From CALAED01 sp036378315 (GTDB lineage: Bacteria; Actinomycetota; Actinomycetes; Streptosporangiales; Streptosporangiaceae), in assembly GCA_036378315.1 (NCBI GenBank), contig DASUWU010000163.1:1-64000 (forward strand): a DNA stretch of 64,000 bases, read 5' to 3'. Below the pieces are notes generated by a model that ran no database searches, was not told the DNA's origin, and saw nothing but the letters and a program-made list of their open reading frames with translations. Shown piece by piece: positions 40,263 through 48,650 of this stretch. Numbering within the stretch: the first letter of the stretch is position 1; each line of letters begins with the position of its first letter. The position numbers and the translations under genes were made by a program.

Positions 40263-41746
40263 GGACGATCACGCCTCTCGCCGGGCACCGGATGCGCCGC
40301 GGTGGCGAAGACGCGGCGCAGCGCGACCCGGGCCGCGTGGTATCCGCACATGCCGTGGACGCCGGGCCCGGGCGGCGTGGCCGACGAGCAGAGATAGATC
40401 GACCGGTTCGGCGTCGCGTACGGGACCAGCGCCGCCACGGGCCGTACCACGAGCTGGAGCCGGCCGCAGTCGCCGCCGGCGATGTCGCCGCCGACGTTGT
40501 TGGGGTTTCCGGCCTCGATCTCGGCCGGCCCCGCGACGTGGCGGGCGAGGACCCGCTCGCCGAACCCCGGGGCGAACAGCTCGAGCCGCCGCTCGATCGC
40601 CGCGGTGAGATCGCCGCGCCAGCCATGGGGCACGTGCCCGTACGCCCACAGCACGTGCCGGCCGTCGGGGGCGCGCGTCGGGTCGTCCAGGGTCGGCTGG
40701 GCCACGATGAGGAACGGCGCGTCCGGCGGCCGGCCGTGCCGCGGCGCGCGCAGCGCGGCGTCGATGTCAGCGAACGACGGGCCCAGGTGGACGGTCCCGG
40801 CGCGGGCGCACGCCTCGGCGGCCCACGGCACGGGGCCGGACAGCGCGTAGTCGACCTTGAACGCGGCCGGGCCGTGGCGGTAGCGCCGCAGCCGCCCGGC
40901 GAACCCGGGCGGCAGCCGGTCTCCGGCGATGTCGGCCAGCCGCTCCGGCATGACGTCGAGGAGGTAGGCGCGGGCGGCGGGCAGCTCGTCCAGGCCGCCG
41001 ACGAGGCGTCCTGTCTCGATCAGGCCGCCGAGCGAGCGGAGATGGCCGGCCAGCGCGTCGCTCAGCGCCTGCGCGCCGCCGCGCGGGAACGGCCAGCCGA
41101 CCGCGTGCGCGGCGAGCGCGAACAGCAGCGCGATTCCCGCGGTGGCCGGCGTGCGCAGCGGCGCCATGGCGTGCGCAGCGAGCCCGGCCAGCAGGCCGCG
41201 TGCGGGTTCGCCGCGAAAGAGGCGGGCGAGCAGCGCGGCCGGCGGGGCCGCCCGCACCCCGAACCTGGCCAGCAGCCACGGGTCGCGCGGCCAGGCGGCG
41301 AGCGGCGCGCGCAGCACGTCGGCGGCGAGCTCGTCCCAGCGCCCCACGAACGGACCAACCAGCCGGCGGTAGGTCCCCGCGTCCCGGCCGAGCGAGGCCG
41401 CGGTCTCCTCGACGGAGCGGCTCAGCACCGCCGCCGTCCCGTCCAGGAGCGGATGTGCCATCGGAAGCCGCGGCTGCACCCAGGTCAGACCGTGCTCCTC
41501 GAGGGGCAGCGCGCGCAGCGCGGGCGAGCCGATGCCGAGCGGGTGGACGGCCGAGCACACATCATGGCGGAACCCGGGGAGGGTCAGCTCGGCGGTGCGG
41601 GCCCCGCCGCCCACGCCCGGCGCGGCCTCGTACACGTGGACGCGCAGCCCCGCGCCGGCCAGCGTGACCGCCGCCATCAGCCCGTTCGGCCCGGCGCCGA
41701 CCACCACGGCGTCCACCTCGGCGCCCGCGGCCCCAACCTCGGCCAT
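40259..41746 (-). CDS. NAD(P)/FAD-dependent oxidoreductase (phytoene-desaturase-like)
   Basis: 495 aa. The N-terminal dinucleotide fold is AVVVGAGPNGLMAAVTLAGA with VYEAAPGVGGGARTAELTLPG, and the C-terminus has CSSATPPGPGVHGMCGYHAA, as in carotenoid-desaturase/retinol-saturase-like proteins. It probably oxidises or reduces a lipid or isoprenoid. ATG 41746 is directly before the fold. It shares a 171-base intergenic region with the divergent MarR gene, whose product may repress both. The substrate is unknown. Confidence 0.83.
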   Translation of the reverse strand: MAEVGAAGAEVDAVVVGAGPNGLMAAVTLAGAGLRVHVYEAAPGVGGGARTAELTLPGFRHDVCSAVHPLGIGSPALRALPLEEHGLTWVQPRLPMAHPLLDGTAAVLSRSVEETAASLGRDAGTYRRLVGPFVGRWDELAADVLRAPLAAWPRDPWLLARFGVRAAPPAALLARLFRGEPARGLLAGLAAHAMAPLRTPATAGIALLFALAAHAVGWPFPRGGAQALSDALAGHLRSLGGLIETGRLVGGLDELPAARAYLLDVMPERLADIAGDRLPPGFAGRLRRYRHGPAAFKVDYALSGPVPWAAEACARAGTVHLGPSFADIDAALRAPRHGRPPDAPFLIVAQPTLDDPTRAPDGRHVLWAYGHVPHGWRGDLTAAIERRLELFAPGFGERVLARHVAGPAEIEAGNPNNVGGDIAGGDCGRLQLVVRPVAALVPYATPNRSIYLCSSATPPGPGVHGMCGYHAARVALRRVFATAAHPVPGERRDRP

Positions 41747-41862
41747 AGTGCGAGACTGCCCGGCCCTGGCGGTCTTATCCCGGCTCGGGCCGGCGCGGCG
41801 GAATGCCGCGGGATTCCAGGGGAAGGACGGGGAACGCCGAATAAGGGCCGCGAAGGTCCTTT

Positions 41863-41887
41863 CCAGGGCGCCCTGGCCATCTATTCT
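41863..41887 (+). promoter_or_regulatory. Palindromic operator and -10 box before the MarR gene
   Basis: CCAGGGCGCCCTGG (41863-41876) is a perfect 14-bp palindrome lying between the expected -35 position and a -10 box TATTCT (41882-41887). Its position suggests autorepression by the MarR protein encoded downstream and possibly control of the divergent oxidoreductase. Confidence 0.5.
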
Positions 41888-41917
41888 GGCTACAGACGGG
41901 TGGGAGGAACTGGACCA

Positions 41918-42355
41918 TTGGGCGAAACGACCGGCGGGCTCACGCGCCAGGAGTTCACGAACCTTCTGGAGTTCCGTACGCTCCTGCACCGCTTCCTGCG
42001 CTGGCGTGAACAGGAGGCGAGGGCCGCCGGGTTGACCCCGGTCCAGCACCAGCTGCTGGTGACCATCAAGGGGCACCCCAAGGACCTGCCGCCGACGATC
42101 GGCGAGATCGCCGAGACCCTCGTGCTGCGCCACCACAGCACGGTCGAGCTCATCGACCGGGCCGCGAACGCCGGCCTGGTCGAGCGGTGGCCCGACCCGA
42201 GCGACGGCCGCATCGTGCGCATTCGCCTCACCCGGCTGGGCGAGCGGCGACTCAAGGCGCTTACCATGCTGCATATGACAGAGATCCGCCTCAGCGAGCT
42301 GGTCATGCCGTACCTCTCCGAGCTGCGGGCCGTGACGCCGCCGCTGCAGAGCTGA
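41918..42355 (+). CDS. MarR-family transcriptional regulator
   Basis: 145 aa winged-helix dimer. The pattern TPVQHQLLVTIKGHP, IGEIAETLVLRHHSTVELIDRA (recognition helix), GLVERWPDPSDGRIVRIRLT (wing) is classic. I chose TTG 41918 because GGGAGGA lies about 10 bases before it; GTG 41900 in the same frame is an alternative. MarR proteins usually repress neighbouring genes and respond to small aromatic or oxidised ligands. The hopanoid operon starts 220 bases downstream on the same strand. Confidence 0.85.
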   Translation: MGETTGGLTRQEFTNLLEFRTLLHRFLRWREQEARAAGLTPVQHQLLVTIKGHPKDLPPTIGEIAETLVLRHHSTVELIDRAANAGLVERWPDPSDGRIVRIRLTRLGERRLKALTMLHMTEIRLSELVMPYLSELRAVTPPLQS

Positions 42356-42575
42356 CCGCGGGCCGAGACCGGAGACCGGGGCCCGGCCGAAACGGATCGC
42401 CCGCACCGATCCGACCAGGATCGACCGAGAACGACCAAGATCGAGCCGCTGGAAAAGCCGGCGAACAATATCAAATATCGTAGCGCGACATCAAGCATTC
42501 TCACCGACCCTTTCCGGTCAAGACAGCTGGTGTATATCGCGGCACGATGAAATAGTCGATGCAGGAGGAGGGGAT
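42356..42575 (+). other. AT-richer leader region of the hopanoid operon
   Basis: This 220-base gap holds no gene that I can support. It is notably AT-richer than its surroundings, with a direct repeat ATATCAAATATC (about 42469-42480) and a -10-like TATATC at 42533-42538. It is the natural place for the promoter of the downstream operon. The element positions are tentative. Confidence 0.4.
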
Positions 42576-43400
42576 GTGTCGGACGGCATAGCAGAGAAGG
42601 CCGAGCACGAGAACTTCCCCGTCGCCGCCCGGGCGCTGCCCGCGCGGTACCGGCGGCATCTGCTCGCCGTGTACTGCTATGCCCGCCTCGTCGACGACAT
42701 CGGCGACGAGGCGCCGCCCGGCGAGCGCGCCGCCCGGCTGGACGAGGTCGCCGAGGACCTGGACCGCATCGGCGCCGGCACCACCCCCCGGCTGCCCGTG
42801 TTGCGTGAGCTGGCGTCGACCATCGACGCGTGCGCGATCCCGCTTGAGCCGTTCCGGCGGCTGGTCGAGGCCAACCGGCAGGACCAGGTGGTGACGCGCT
42901 ACGCCACGTTCGACGACCTGATGGCCTACTGCGAGCTTTCGGCCAACCCGGTGGGGCGGATCGTCCTGCACATCTTCGGCGCGGCGACGGCCGATCGCCT
43001 CCCCCTGTCCGACAAGATCTGCAGCGCGCTGCAGATCCTCGAGCACTGCCAGGACGTCGGCGAGGACCACGCCCGAGGACGGATCTACCTACCCGCCGAT
43101 GACCTGCGCCGTTTCGGCTGCGATGAGGCGGACATCAAGGAAGCGACGGCGCCGACCCGGTTGCGGGGGGTGGTGGCGCTGGAGACGGCGCGGGCGGCCC
43201 GCCTGCTCGCCGACGGGGCACCGCTCGTCGCCGGTCTGTCCGGGTTCCCCAGGATCGCCGTCGCCGGATACGTCGCGGGAGGGCGAGCGACCGTGGCGGC
43301 GCTGGAGGGAGGCCGCTTCGACGTCCTCGGCCGCCGGCTGCGTCCCGCCAGGCCCCGGCTCCTGCGCGAATGGCTCCGCATCGTGACGAAAGGGAGGTGA
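42576..43400 (+). CDS. hpnC: HpnC, hydroxysqualene synthase
   Basis: 274 aa head-to-head prenyl synthase. HENFPVAARALP at the start is the HpnC hallmark; the aspartate-rich motifs are LVDDIGDE (about residues 38-45) and EHCQDVGED. It converts presqualene diphosphate into hydroxysqualene. GTG 42576 follows AGGAGGAGGGG. First gene of the hopanoid operon and 7 bases from hpnD. Confidence 0.9.
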   Translation: MSDGIAEKAEHENFPVAARALPARYRRHLLAVYCYARLVDDIGDEAPPGERAARLDEVAEDLDRIGAGTTPRLPVLRELASTIDACAIPLEPFRRLVEANRQDQVVTRYATFDDLMAYCELSANPVGRIVLHIFGAATADRLPLSDKICSALQILEHCQDVGEDHARGRIYLPADDLRRFGCDEADIKEATAPTRLRGVVALETARAARLLADGAPLVAGLSGFPRIAVAGYVAGGRATVAALEGGRFDVLGRRLRPARPRLLREWLRIVTKGR

Positions 43401-43407
43401 TCCGGGG

Positions 43408-44256
43408 TTGGAGACGGCCGCCGCGTACCAGCACTGCGAGTACATCGTCCGCACCCGGGCGCGCAACTTCTCCTACGGCATCCGGCTGCTCCCGCCGCCC
43501 AAGCGTCGGGCGCTGAGCGCGGTGTACGCGTTCGCCCGCCGCATCGACGACATCGGCGATGGCGACGGCCCGGCCGAGACCCGCCTGGAGCAGCTCACGC
43601 AGGCCCGCGGCCAGCTCACCGGGCTCGGATCGCCGGCCACGGCGGACGATCCGGTCCTTGCGGCGCTCGGCGACGCGGCCGGCCGCTACCCGATCCCGAT
43701 CGAGGCCTTCGGCGAGCTGATCGACGGCTGCGAGGCCGACGTGCGCGGCAGCTCCTACAAGACCCCCGACGACCTCATCCGCTACTGCCGCAACGTGGCC
43801 GGCTCCATCGGCCGGCTTTCCCTCGGCATCTTCGGCGCCGACGACATGGCCGCGGCCGCGCCGCTCGCCGACGCTCTCGGCGTCGGGCTGCAGCTCACGA
43901 ACATCCTGCGGGACATCCGCGAGGACCGGCAGAACGGGCGCGTCTACCTCCCCGCCGAGGACTTGGAACGTTTCGAATGCGCCCTCGACCTCGAAACCGA
44001 CCCGCCCGAGCGGCTCACCGCCCTCGTGCGGTTCGAAGCCGACCGGGCCCGTGACTGGTACGACCGCGGGCTGCGGCTGCTGCCCATGCTCGATCGGCGC
44101 AGCGCCGCCTGCACGGGGGCGATGTCGGGCATCTACCGCAGGCTCCTCGACCGCATCGCGGCCGACCCCGCGGCCGTGGTGACCACCCGGGTGTCCCTGC
44201 CGCCGTGGGAAAAGGCGCTGGTCGCCGTACGCGCCCTCACCGGAGCCGGCCGATGA
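43408..44256 (+). CDS. hpnD: HpnD, presqualene diphosphate synthase
   Basis: 282 aa. Aspartate motifs are RRIDDIGDGDG (about residues 47-57) and NILRDIREDRQNGRVYLP, and ARNFSYGIRLLP near the start is typical. It joins two farnesyl diphosphates into presqualene diphosphate. The start is TTG 43408 after GGGAGGTGATCC, an unusually long match to the 16S anti-SD that compensates for the weak codon. Confidence 0.9.
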   Translation: METAAAYQHCEYIVRTRARNFSYGIRLLPPPKRRALSAVYAFARRIDDIGDGDGPAETRLEQLTQARGQLTGLGSPATADDPVLAALGDAAGRYPIPIEAFGELIDGCEADVRGSSYKTPDDLIRYCRNVAGSIGRLSLGIFGADDMAAAAPLADALGVGLQLTNILRDIREDRQNGRVYLPAEDLERFECALDLETDPPERLTALVRFEADRARDWYDRGLRLLPMLDRRSAACTGAMSGIYRRLLDRIAADPAAVVTTRVSLPPWEKALVAVRALTGAGR

Positions 44257-44286
44257 GCGCATGCCGAGCACCGAGCGGGGAAGGCG

Positions 44287-45672
44287 ATGGGCGATGATCG
44301 GGGGACCTCGATGAGACAAGGCGGCGGGGGCGGCCGGATGCGCGCCGTCGTGGTGGGCGGCGGCCTGGCCGGCATCACCGCTGCCCTGGCGCTGCGGGAG
44401 TCGGGGGCCGACGTCGCGCTCTTCGAGGCGAGGCCCAGACTCGGGGGCGCCACCTGCTCGTTCCAGCGCGGCGATCTCATCGTGGACAACGGCCAGCACG
44501 TCTTCCTGCGCTGCTGCACCGCCTACCGCGGGCTGCTCGACCGGCTCGGCGTCGCCGGCGACGTGCGGATCCAGCAGCGGTTCGACGTGACGGTGCTGGC
44601 GCCGGACGGGCGCCGCGGCCGCCTGCGGCGGGCCGCGCTGCCGGGGCCGCTGCACCTGCTGCCCGCCCTCGCCCGCTACGAGCTGCTCCCGCCCGCCGAC
44701 CGGCTGCGCGCGGTGCGCGCGGCGCTCGCCCTGCAACGGGTCGACACCGGGCGCGACGGGGAGCGGCTTGGCGACTGGCTCGCCGGCCGCGGCCAGCGCG
44801 ACTGGGCCCGGCGCGCGCTGTGGGAGCTGTTCATCGTCGCCGCGCTCAACATCGGCGTCGACGACGCGGTGCTCGGGTCGGCCGCGATGGTCTGCCAGAC
44901 CGCGCTGCTCGGCCGGCACGACGCCGCGGACATCGGCATGCCGGACGTGCCGCTCGGCGAGCTGCACGGCGAGGCCGCCGCCCGGCTCATCGGCACGGTG
45001 CACCTCAAGTCCAAGGTGGAGGCCATCGAACCGGGTCCCGAGGGGCTCGTGGTGGTCGTCGACGGGTCGCGGGTCGCCGCCGACGTGGTGATCGTGGCGG
45101 TGCCGCACGAGGTCGCGGCCGGGCTCGTCCCGGAGCAGGCGGTGCCCGGCCGGGAGCGCTGGCGCGGCCTGGGCGCCAGCCCGATCGTCAACGTCCACGT
45201 GGTCTACGACAGGACGGTCATGGAGCTGCCGTTCGCGGCCGCCGTGGACTCCCCGGTGCAATGGATCTTCGACCGGACCCGCGTCGGCGGGCTGGATCGA
45301 GGGCAGTACCTCGCGTCGTCGGTGTCGGCCGCCGACCGGTGGATCGACACCCCGACCGAGCAGATAAGGGCCGCGTTCGTGCCGGCCCTGGAGCGCCTCT
45401 TCCCCGCCGCGCGACAGGCGCGGATCACGGACTTCTTCGTGACCAGGGAGCGGCGAGCCACATTCCGTCAGACCCCGGGCAGCGGTGCGCTGCGGCCAGC
45501 CGCGGCGACGCGACTGCCCGGGCTCTTCCTCGCCGGCGCGTGGACCGACACGGGCTGGCCCGACACCATGGAGGGAGCCGTGCGAAGCGGACTGAACGCG
45601 GCCCGGCTGGCCCGTTCCTCGCTGGCCCGTACCCCGGCCGGCGGCGACGCAGGCGGAGGGCCGGTCCGATGA
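44287..45672 (+). CDS. hpnE: HpnE, hydroxysqualene dehydroxylase
   Basis: 461 aa FAD-dependent protein. The dinucleotide fold AVVVGGGLAGITAALALRES is followed by EARPRLGGATCSFQRGDL and DNGQHVFLRCC; the C-terminus has GLFLAGAWTDTGWPDTMEGA. It removes the hydroxyl group of hydroxysqualene to give squalene. ATG 44287 follows GGGGAAGG; ATG 44338 is also possible. Its stop overlaps the prenyl synthase start (ATGA). Confidence 0.9.
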   Translation: MGDDRGTSMRQGGGGGRMRAVVVGGGLAGITAALALRESGADVALFEARPRLGGATCSFQRGDLIVDNGQHVFLRCCTAYRGLLDRLGVAGDVRIQQRFDVTVLAPDGRRGRLRRAALPGPLHLLPALARYELLPPADRLRAVRAALALQRVDTGRDGERLGDWLAGRGQRDWARRALWELFIVAALNIGVDDAVLGSAAMVCQTALLGRHDAADIGMPDVPLGELHGEAAARLIGTVHLKSKVEAIEPGPEGLVVVVDGSRVAADVVIVAVPHEVAAGLVPEQAVPGRERWRGLGASPIVNVHVVYDRTVMELPFAAAVDSPVQWIFDRTRVGGLDRGQYLASSVSAADRWIDTPTEQIRAAFVPALERLFPAARQARITDFFVTRERRATFRQTPGSGALRPAAATRLPGLFLAGAWTDTGWPDTMEGAVRSGLNAARLARSSLARTPAGGDAGGGPVR

Positions 45673-46682
45673 CCGCGGTCGCGCCATCCTCGCTGTCCGT
45701 CGTCCGGTCGCTGGTCGAGCCGACCCTGCGGGCGGCCGTCGACCGGCTGAACCCTCAGATGCGACGGGTCGCCGCCTACCACATGGGCTGGATCGAGTAC
45801 GACGGCACGCCGGCGGAGAACGGCGGCAAGGCGCTGCGCCCGGCGCTCGCGCTGCTGTCGGCGCGGGCCGCCGGCGCACCGGCCGAGACCGGAGTGCCGG
45901 GCGCCGCCGCCGTCGAGCTCGTGCACGCCTTCTCGTTGCTGCACGACGACATCATGGACGGCGACAGGACCCGCAGGCACCGCCCGGCCGCGTGGACCCT
46001 GTTCGGCTCCTCGGCCGCGATCCTCGGCGGCGACGCGCTGCTCACCCTCGCCGTCGAGGTGCTGCTCGAACAGGGCACCCGGGGCGGGTACTGGGCGGCG
46101 CGCGGGCTGACCGCGGCCGCGCAGCGCCTCATCGCCGGCCAGTCGCTCGACCTGGAGTTCGAACAGCGCGACGACGTCACGCTGGACGAGTGCCTGTCGA
46201 TGTCGGGGGACAAGACGGCGTCCCTGCTGGCCTGCTCCTGCTCGGTCGGCGCGATGCTCGCCGAGGCGCCGGCCGACCTGGTGACGGCGCTGACCGACTT
46301 CGGCGCCCAGCTCGGCCTGGCCTTCCAGCTCATCGACGACCTGCTCGGCATCTGGGGCAGCCCCGAGGTCACCGGCAAGCCGGTGCTGTCCGACCTGCGC
46401 TCGCGCAAGAAGTCGCTGCCGGTCGTGGCCGCGCTCACCGCGGGCGTCGACGCCTCGACCCGGCTGGCCGAGCTGCTCGCCGGCGCCGAACCGCTCAGCG
46501 AGGACGACCTGCGGCTGGCGGCCCGGCTGGTCGAGGACTCCGGCGGCCGCGCGTGGGCCGAAGAAGAGGCGGAGCGCCGGCTGACCAAGGCGACCGACCG
46601 GCTCAAGGGCGCCGAGATGCCCGACGCCGTCCGGGAGGAGTTCCTCGACCTCACCCGCTTCGTGACGGCCAGGGACCGGTAG
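45669..46682 (+). CDS. Polyprenyl diphosphate synthase (farnesyl diphosphate supply)
   Basis: 337 aa all-helical prenyltransferase. The first aspartate-rich motif is LLHDDIMDGDRTRRHRPAAW (about residues 96-115); the second is FQLIDDLLGIWGSP, where the usual fifth aspartate is glycine, a variation common in actinobacterial homologues. It most likely makes the farnesyl diphosphate used by HpnD/HpnC. It is translationally coupled to hpnE. Confidence 0.85.
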   Translation: MTAVAPSSLSVVRSLVEPTLRAAVDRLNPQMRRVAAYHMGWIEYDGTPAENGGKALRPALALLSARAAGAPAETGVPGAAAVELVHAFSLLHDDIMDGDRTRRHRPAAWTLFGSSAAILGGDALLTLAVEVLLEQGTRGGYWAARGLTAAAQRLIAGQSLDLEFEQRDDVTLDECLSMSGDKTASLLACSCSVGAMLAEAPADLVTALTDFGAQLGLAFQLIDDLLGIWGSPEVTGKPVLSDLRSRKKSLPVVAALTAGVDASTRLAELLAGAEPLSEDDLRLAARLVEDSGGRAWAEEEAERRLTKATDRLKGAEMPDAVREEFLDLTRFVTARDR

Positions 46683-46693
46683 GGCGGCCGGTG

Positions 46694-48568
46694 ATGTCGA
46701 CGCTCGACCTCCGCACCGCCGAGACGGCGCTCACCGCCGCCCGCGCCCACCTGCTGTCGCTGCAGTCCCCCGAGGGCTGGTGGAAGGGCGAGCTCGAGAC
46801 GAACGTCACCATGGACGCCGAAGACCTGCTGCTGCGGCAGTTCCTCGGCATCCGGGACGATCAGGACACCGCGGACGCGGCGGTCTGGATCCGGTCGCAG
46901 CAACGCGCCGACGGCACGTGGGCGAACTTCTACGGCGGGCCTGCCGACCTGTCCACCACGATCGAGGCGTACGTGGCGCTGCGGCTGGCCGGCGACACGG
47001 TCGACGCGGGGCACATGCGGCGGGCCGCCGCGTACGTCCGCGACCGGGGCGGCATCGAGGCGAGCCGGGTGTTCACCCGCATCTGGCTCGCGCTGTTCGG
47101 CCAGTGGTCCTGGGACGACCTCCCGGTCATGCCGCCGGAGATGATCTACCTGCCGTCGTGGTTCCCGCTGAACGTCTACGACTGGGGGTGCTGGGCGCGG
47201 CAGACGGTCGTCCCGCTGACGGTGGTGGGCTCGCTGCGCCCCGTCCGGCCGCTGCCGTTCGACCTGCCCGAGCTGCGCACGGGCCGCCGCCCGCAGCCGG
47301 GGTACCGGCCGCTCAGCTGGGAGGGCATGTTCTCCGGCCTGGACAGGCTGCTGCACGTCTACCAGCGGCGGCCGGCGCGCGCTGTGCGGCGGGCGGCGCT
47401 GGCCAGGGCGACCGACTGGATCATCGCGCGGCAGGAACGCGACGGCTGCTGGGGCGGCATCCAGCCGCCCTGGGTCTACTCGTTGATCGCGCTCAACCTG
47501 ATGGGGTACGACGTCGACCACCCGGTCATGCGGCGTGGCATCGATGGCCTCGACCGGTTCACCATCCGCGACGAGCGGGGCCGCCGGCTCGAGGCCTGCC
47601 AGTCGCCGGTGTGGGACACGGTCCTGGCGATGGTGGCGCTCACCGACGCCGGGCTGCCCGCCGACCATCCTGGGCTCGTCAAGGCCGCCGACTGGGTGCT
47701 CGGCGAGGAGGTCAAGGGCCCGGGCGACTGGGCGGTGCGCCGGCCGGGGCTGCCCCCCGGCGGTTGGGCGTTCGAGTTCGACAACGACGGCTATCCCGAC
47801 ACCGACGACACGGCCGAGGCGATCCTGGCGTTGCGCCGGGTGCCGCGGCCCGGCTCGGACGCGGCGATCGAGCGGGCCGTCCGGTGGATGTCGGGCATGG
47901 TCTCGCGGGACGGCGGCTTCGGGGCCTTCGACGCCGACAACACCCGCGACCTGGTCAACCGGCTGCCGTTCTGCGACTTCGGCGCGGTGATCGACCCGCC
48001 GTCCGCCGACGTCACCGCGCACGTCGTCGAGGCGCTGGCGCACGAGGGCCTGGCCGACTCCGCCGTCGTCAGGCGGGCCGTGGTCTGGCTGCTCAAGGCC
48101 CAGGAGGCCGACGGGTCGTGGTTCGGGCGGTGGGGCGCCAACCACGTCTACGGGACCGGAGCCGTGCTGCCCGCGCTCGTCGCGGCGGGCGTCCTGCCGC
48201 ACAAGCCGGCGGTCAGGCGGGCCGTGGCCTGGCTGGAGAGCCGGCAGAACGACGACGGCGGCTGGGGCGAGGACCTGCGCTCCTACGACGACCCGGAGTG
48301 GATCGGCCGGGGCGCGTCCACGGCCTCGCAGACCGCCTGGGCGCTCATCGGGCTGATCGCGGCGGGCGAGGCCGCCGCCGACGCGCCGTCCAAGGCCGTG
48401 GAGCGCGGCGTCGCCTGGCTGGTCGAGCACCAGCGCCAGGACGGCACCTGGGACGAGCCGCAGTTCACCGGCACCGGGTTTCCCGGCGACTTCTACATCA
48501 ACTACCACCTGTACCGGCTGGTGTTCCCGATCAGCGCGCTCGGCCGCTACCTGGGCGCACGGTCGTGA
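46694..48568 (+). CDS. shc: Squalene-hopene cyclase
   Basis: 624 aa monotopic membrane enzyme that cyclises squalene to hopene/hopanol. The catalytic acid motif DTDDTA is at about residues 368-373, and QW repeats are numerous (for example QQRADGTW, QERDGCWGG, QEADGSWFG, QNDDGGWGE, QRQDGTW). The length is standard. ATG 46694 is 11 bases after the prenyl synthase stop. Its stop TGA overlaps a small ORF start (GTGA). Confidence 0.93.
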   Translation: MSTLDLRTAETALTAARAHLLSLQSPEGWWKGELETNVTMDAEDLLLRQFLGIRDDQDTADAAVWIRSQQRADGTWANFYGGPADLSTTIEAYVALRLAGDTVDAGHMRRAAAYVRDRGGIEASRVFTRIWLALFGQWSWDDLPVMPPEMIYLPSWFPLNVYDWGCWARQTVVPLTVVGSLRPVRPLPFDLPELRTGRRPQPGYRPLSWEGMFSGLDRLLHVYQRRPARAVRRAALARATDWIIARQERDGCWGGIQPPWVYSLIALNLMGYDVDHPVMRRGIDGLDRFTIRDERGRRLEACQSPVWDTVLAMVALTDAGLPADHPGLVKAADWVLGEEVKGPGDWAVRRPGLPPGGWAFEFDNDGYPDTDDTAEAILALRRVPRPGSDAAIERAVRWMSGMVSRDGGFGAFDADNTRDLVNRLPFCDFGAVIDPPSADVTAHVVEALAHEGLADSAVVRRAVVWLLKAQEADGSWFGRWGANHVYGTGAVLPALVAAGVLPHKPAVRRAVAWLESRQNDDGGWGEDLRSYDDPEWIGRGASTASQTAWALIGLIAAGEAAADAPSKAVERGVAWLVEHQRQDGTWDEPQFTGTGFPGDFYINYHLYRLVFPISALGRYLGARS

Positions 48569-48648
48569 CGGGCACCGCTCCCGATCAGCAGCGAGGAATG
48601 ACCGCGAGGGAAATGATCACGAGGGATAACACGAAGGAAGTGCGTTAA
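48565..48648 (+). CDS. Candidate 27-residue ORF between shc and hpnH
   Basis: GTG 48565 lies in a GTGA overlap with the shc stop and the frame ends at TAA 48646-48648, two bases before hpnH. The peptide is hydrophilic (TAPDQQRGMTAREMIT in its first half) without a recognisable domain. The ribosome site of hpnH lies inside it, so its translation could couple shc to hpnH. It occupies the position where hpnG is often found in other clusters. The evidence is only the overlap and frame; it could be chance. Confidence 0.4.
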   Translation: MTGTAPDQQRGMTAREMITRDNTKEVR

Positions 48649-48650
48649 CG

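Noticed and set aside
37621..40626. A 1001-codon minus-strand frame ending in the 2Fe-2S subunit
   Set aside because: Only the last 190 codons match a family; the upstream part is antisense or out of frame to the nitroreductase and LMF genes.
43135..48508. Two minus-strand frames of over 900 codons opposite the hopanoid genes
   Set aside because: Composition is low-complexity and they mirror hpnC-shc, which have complete catalytic motifs.
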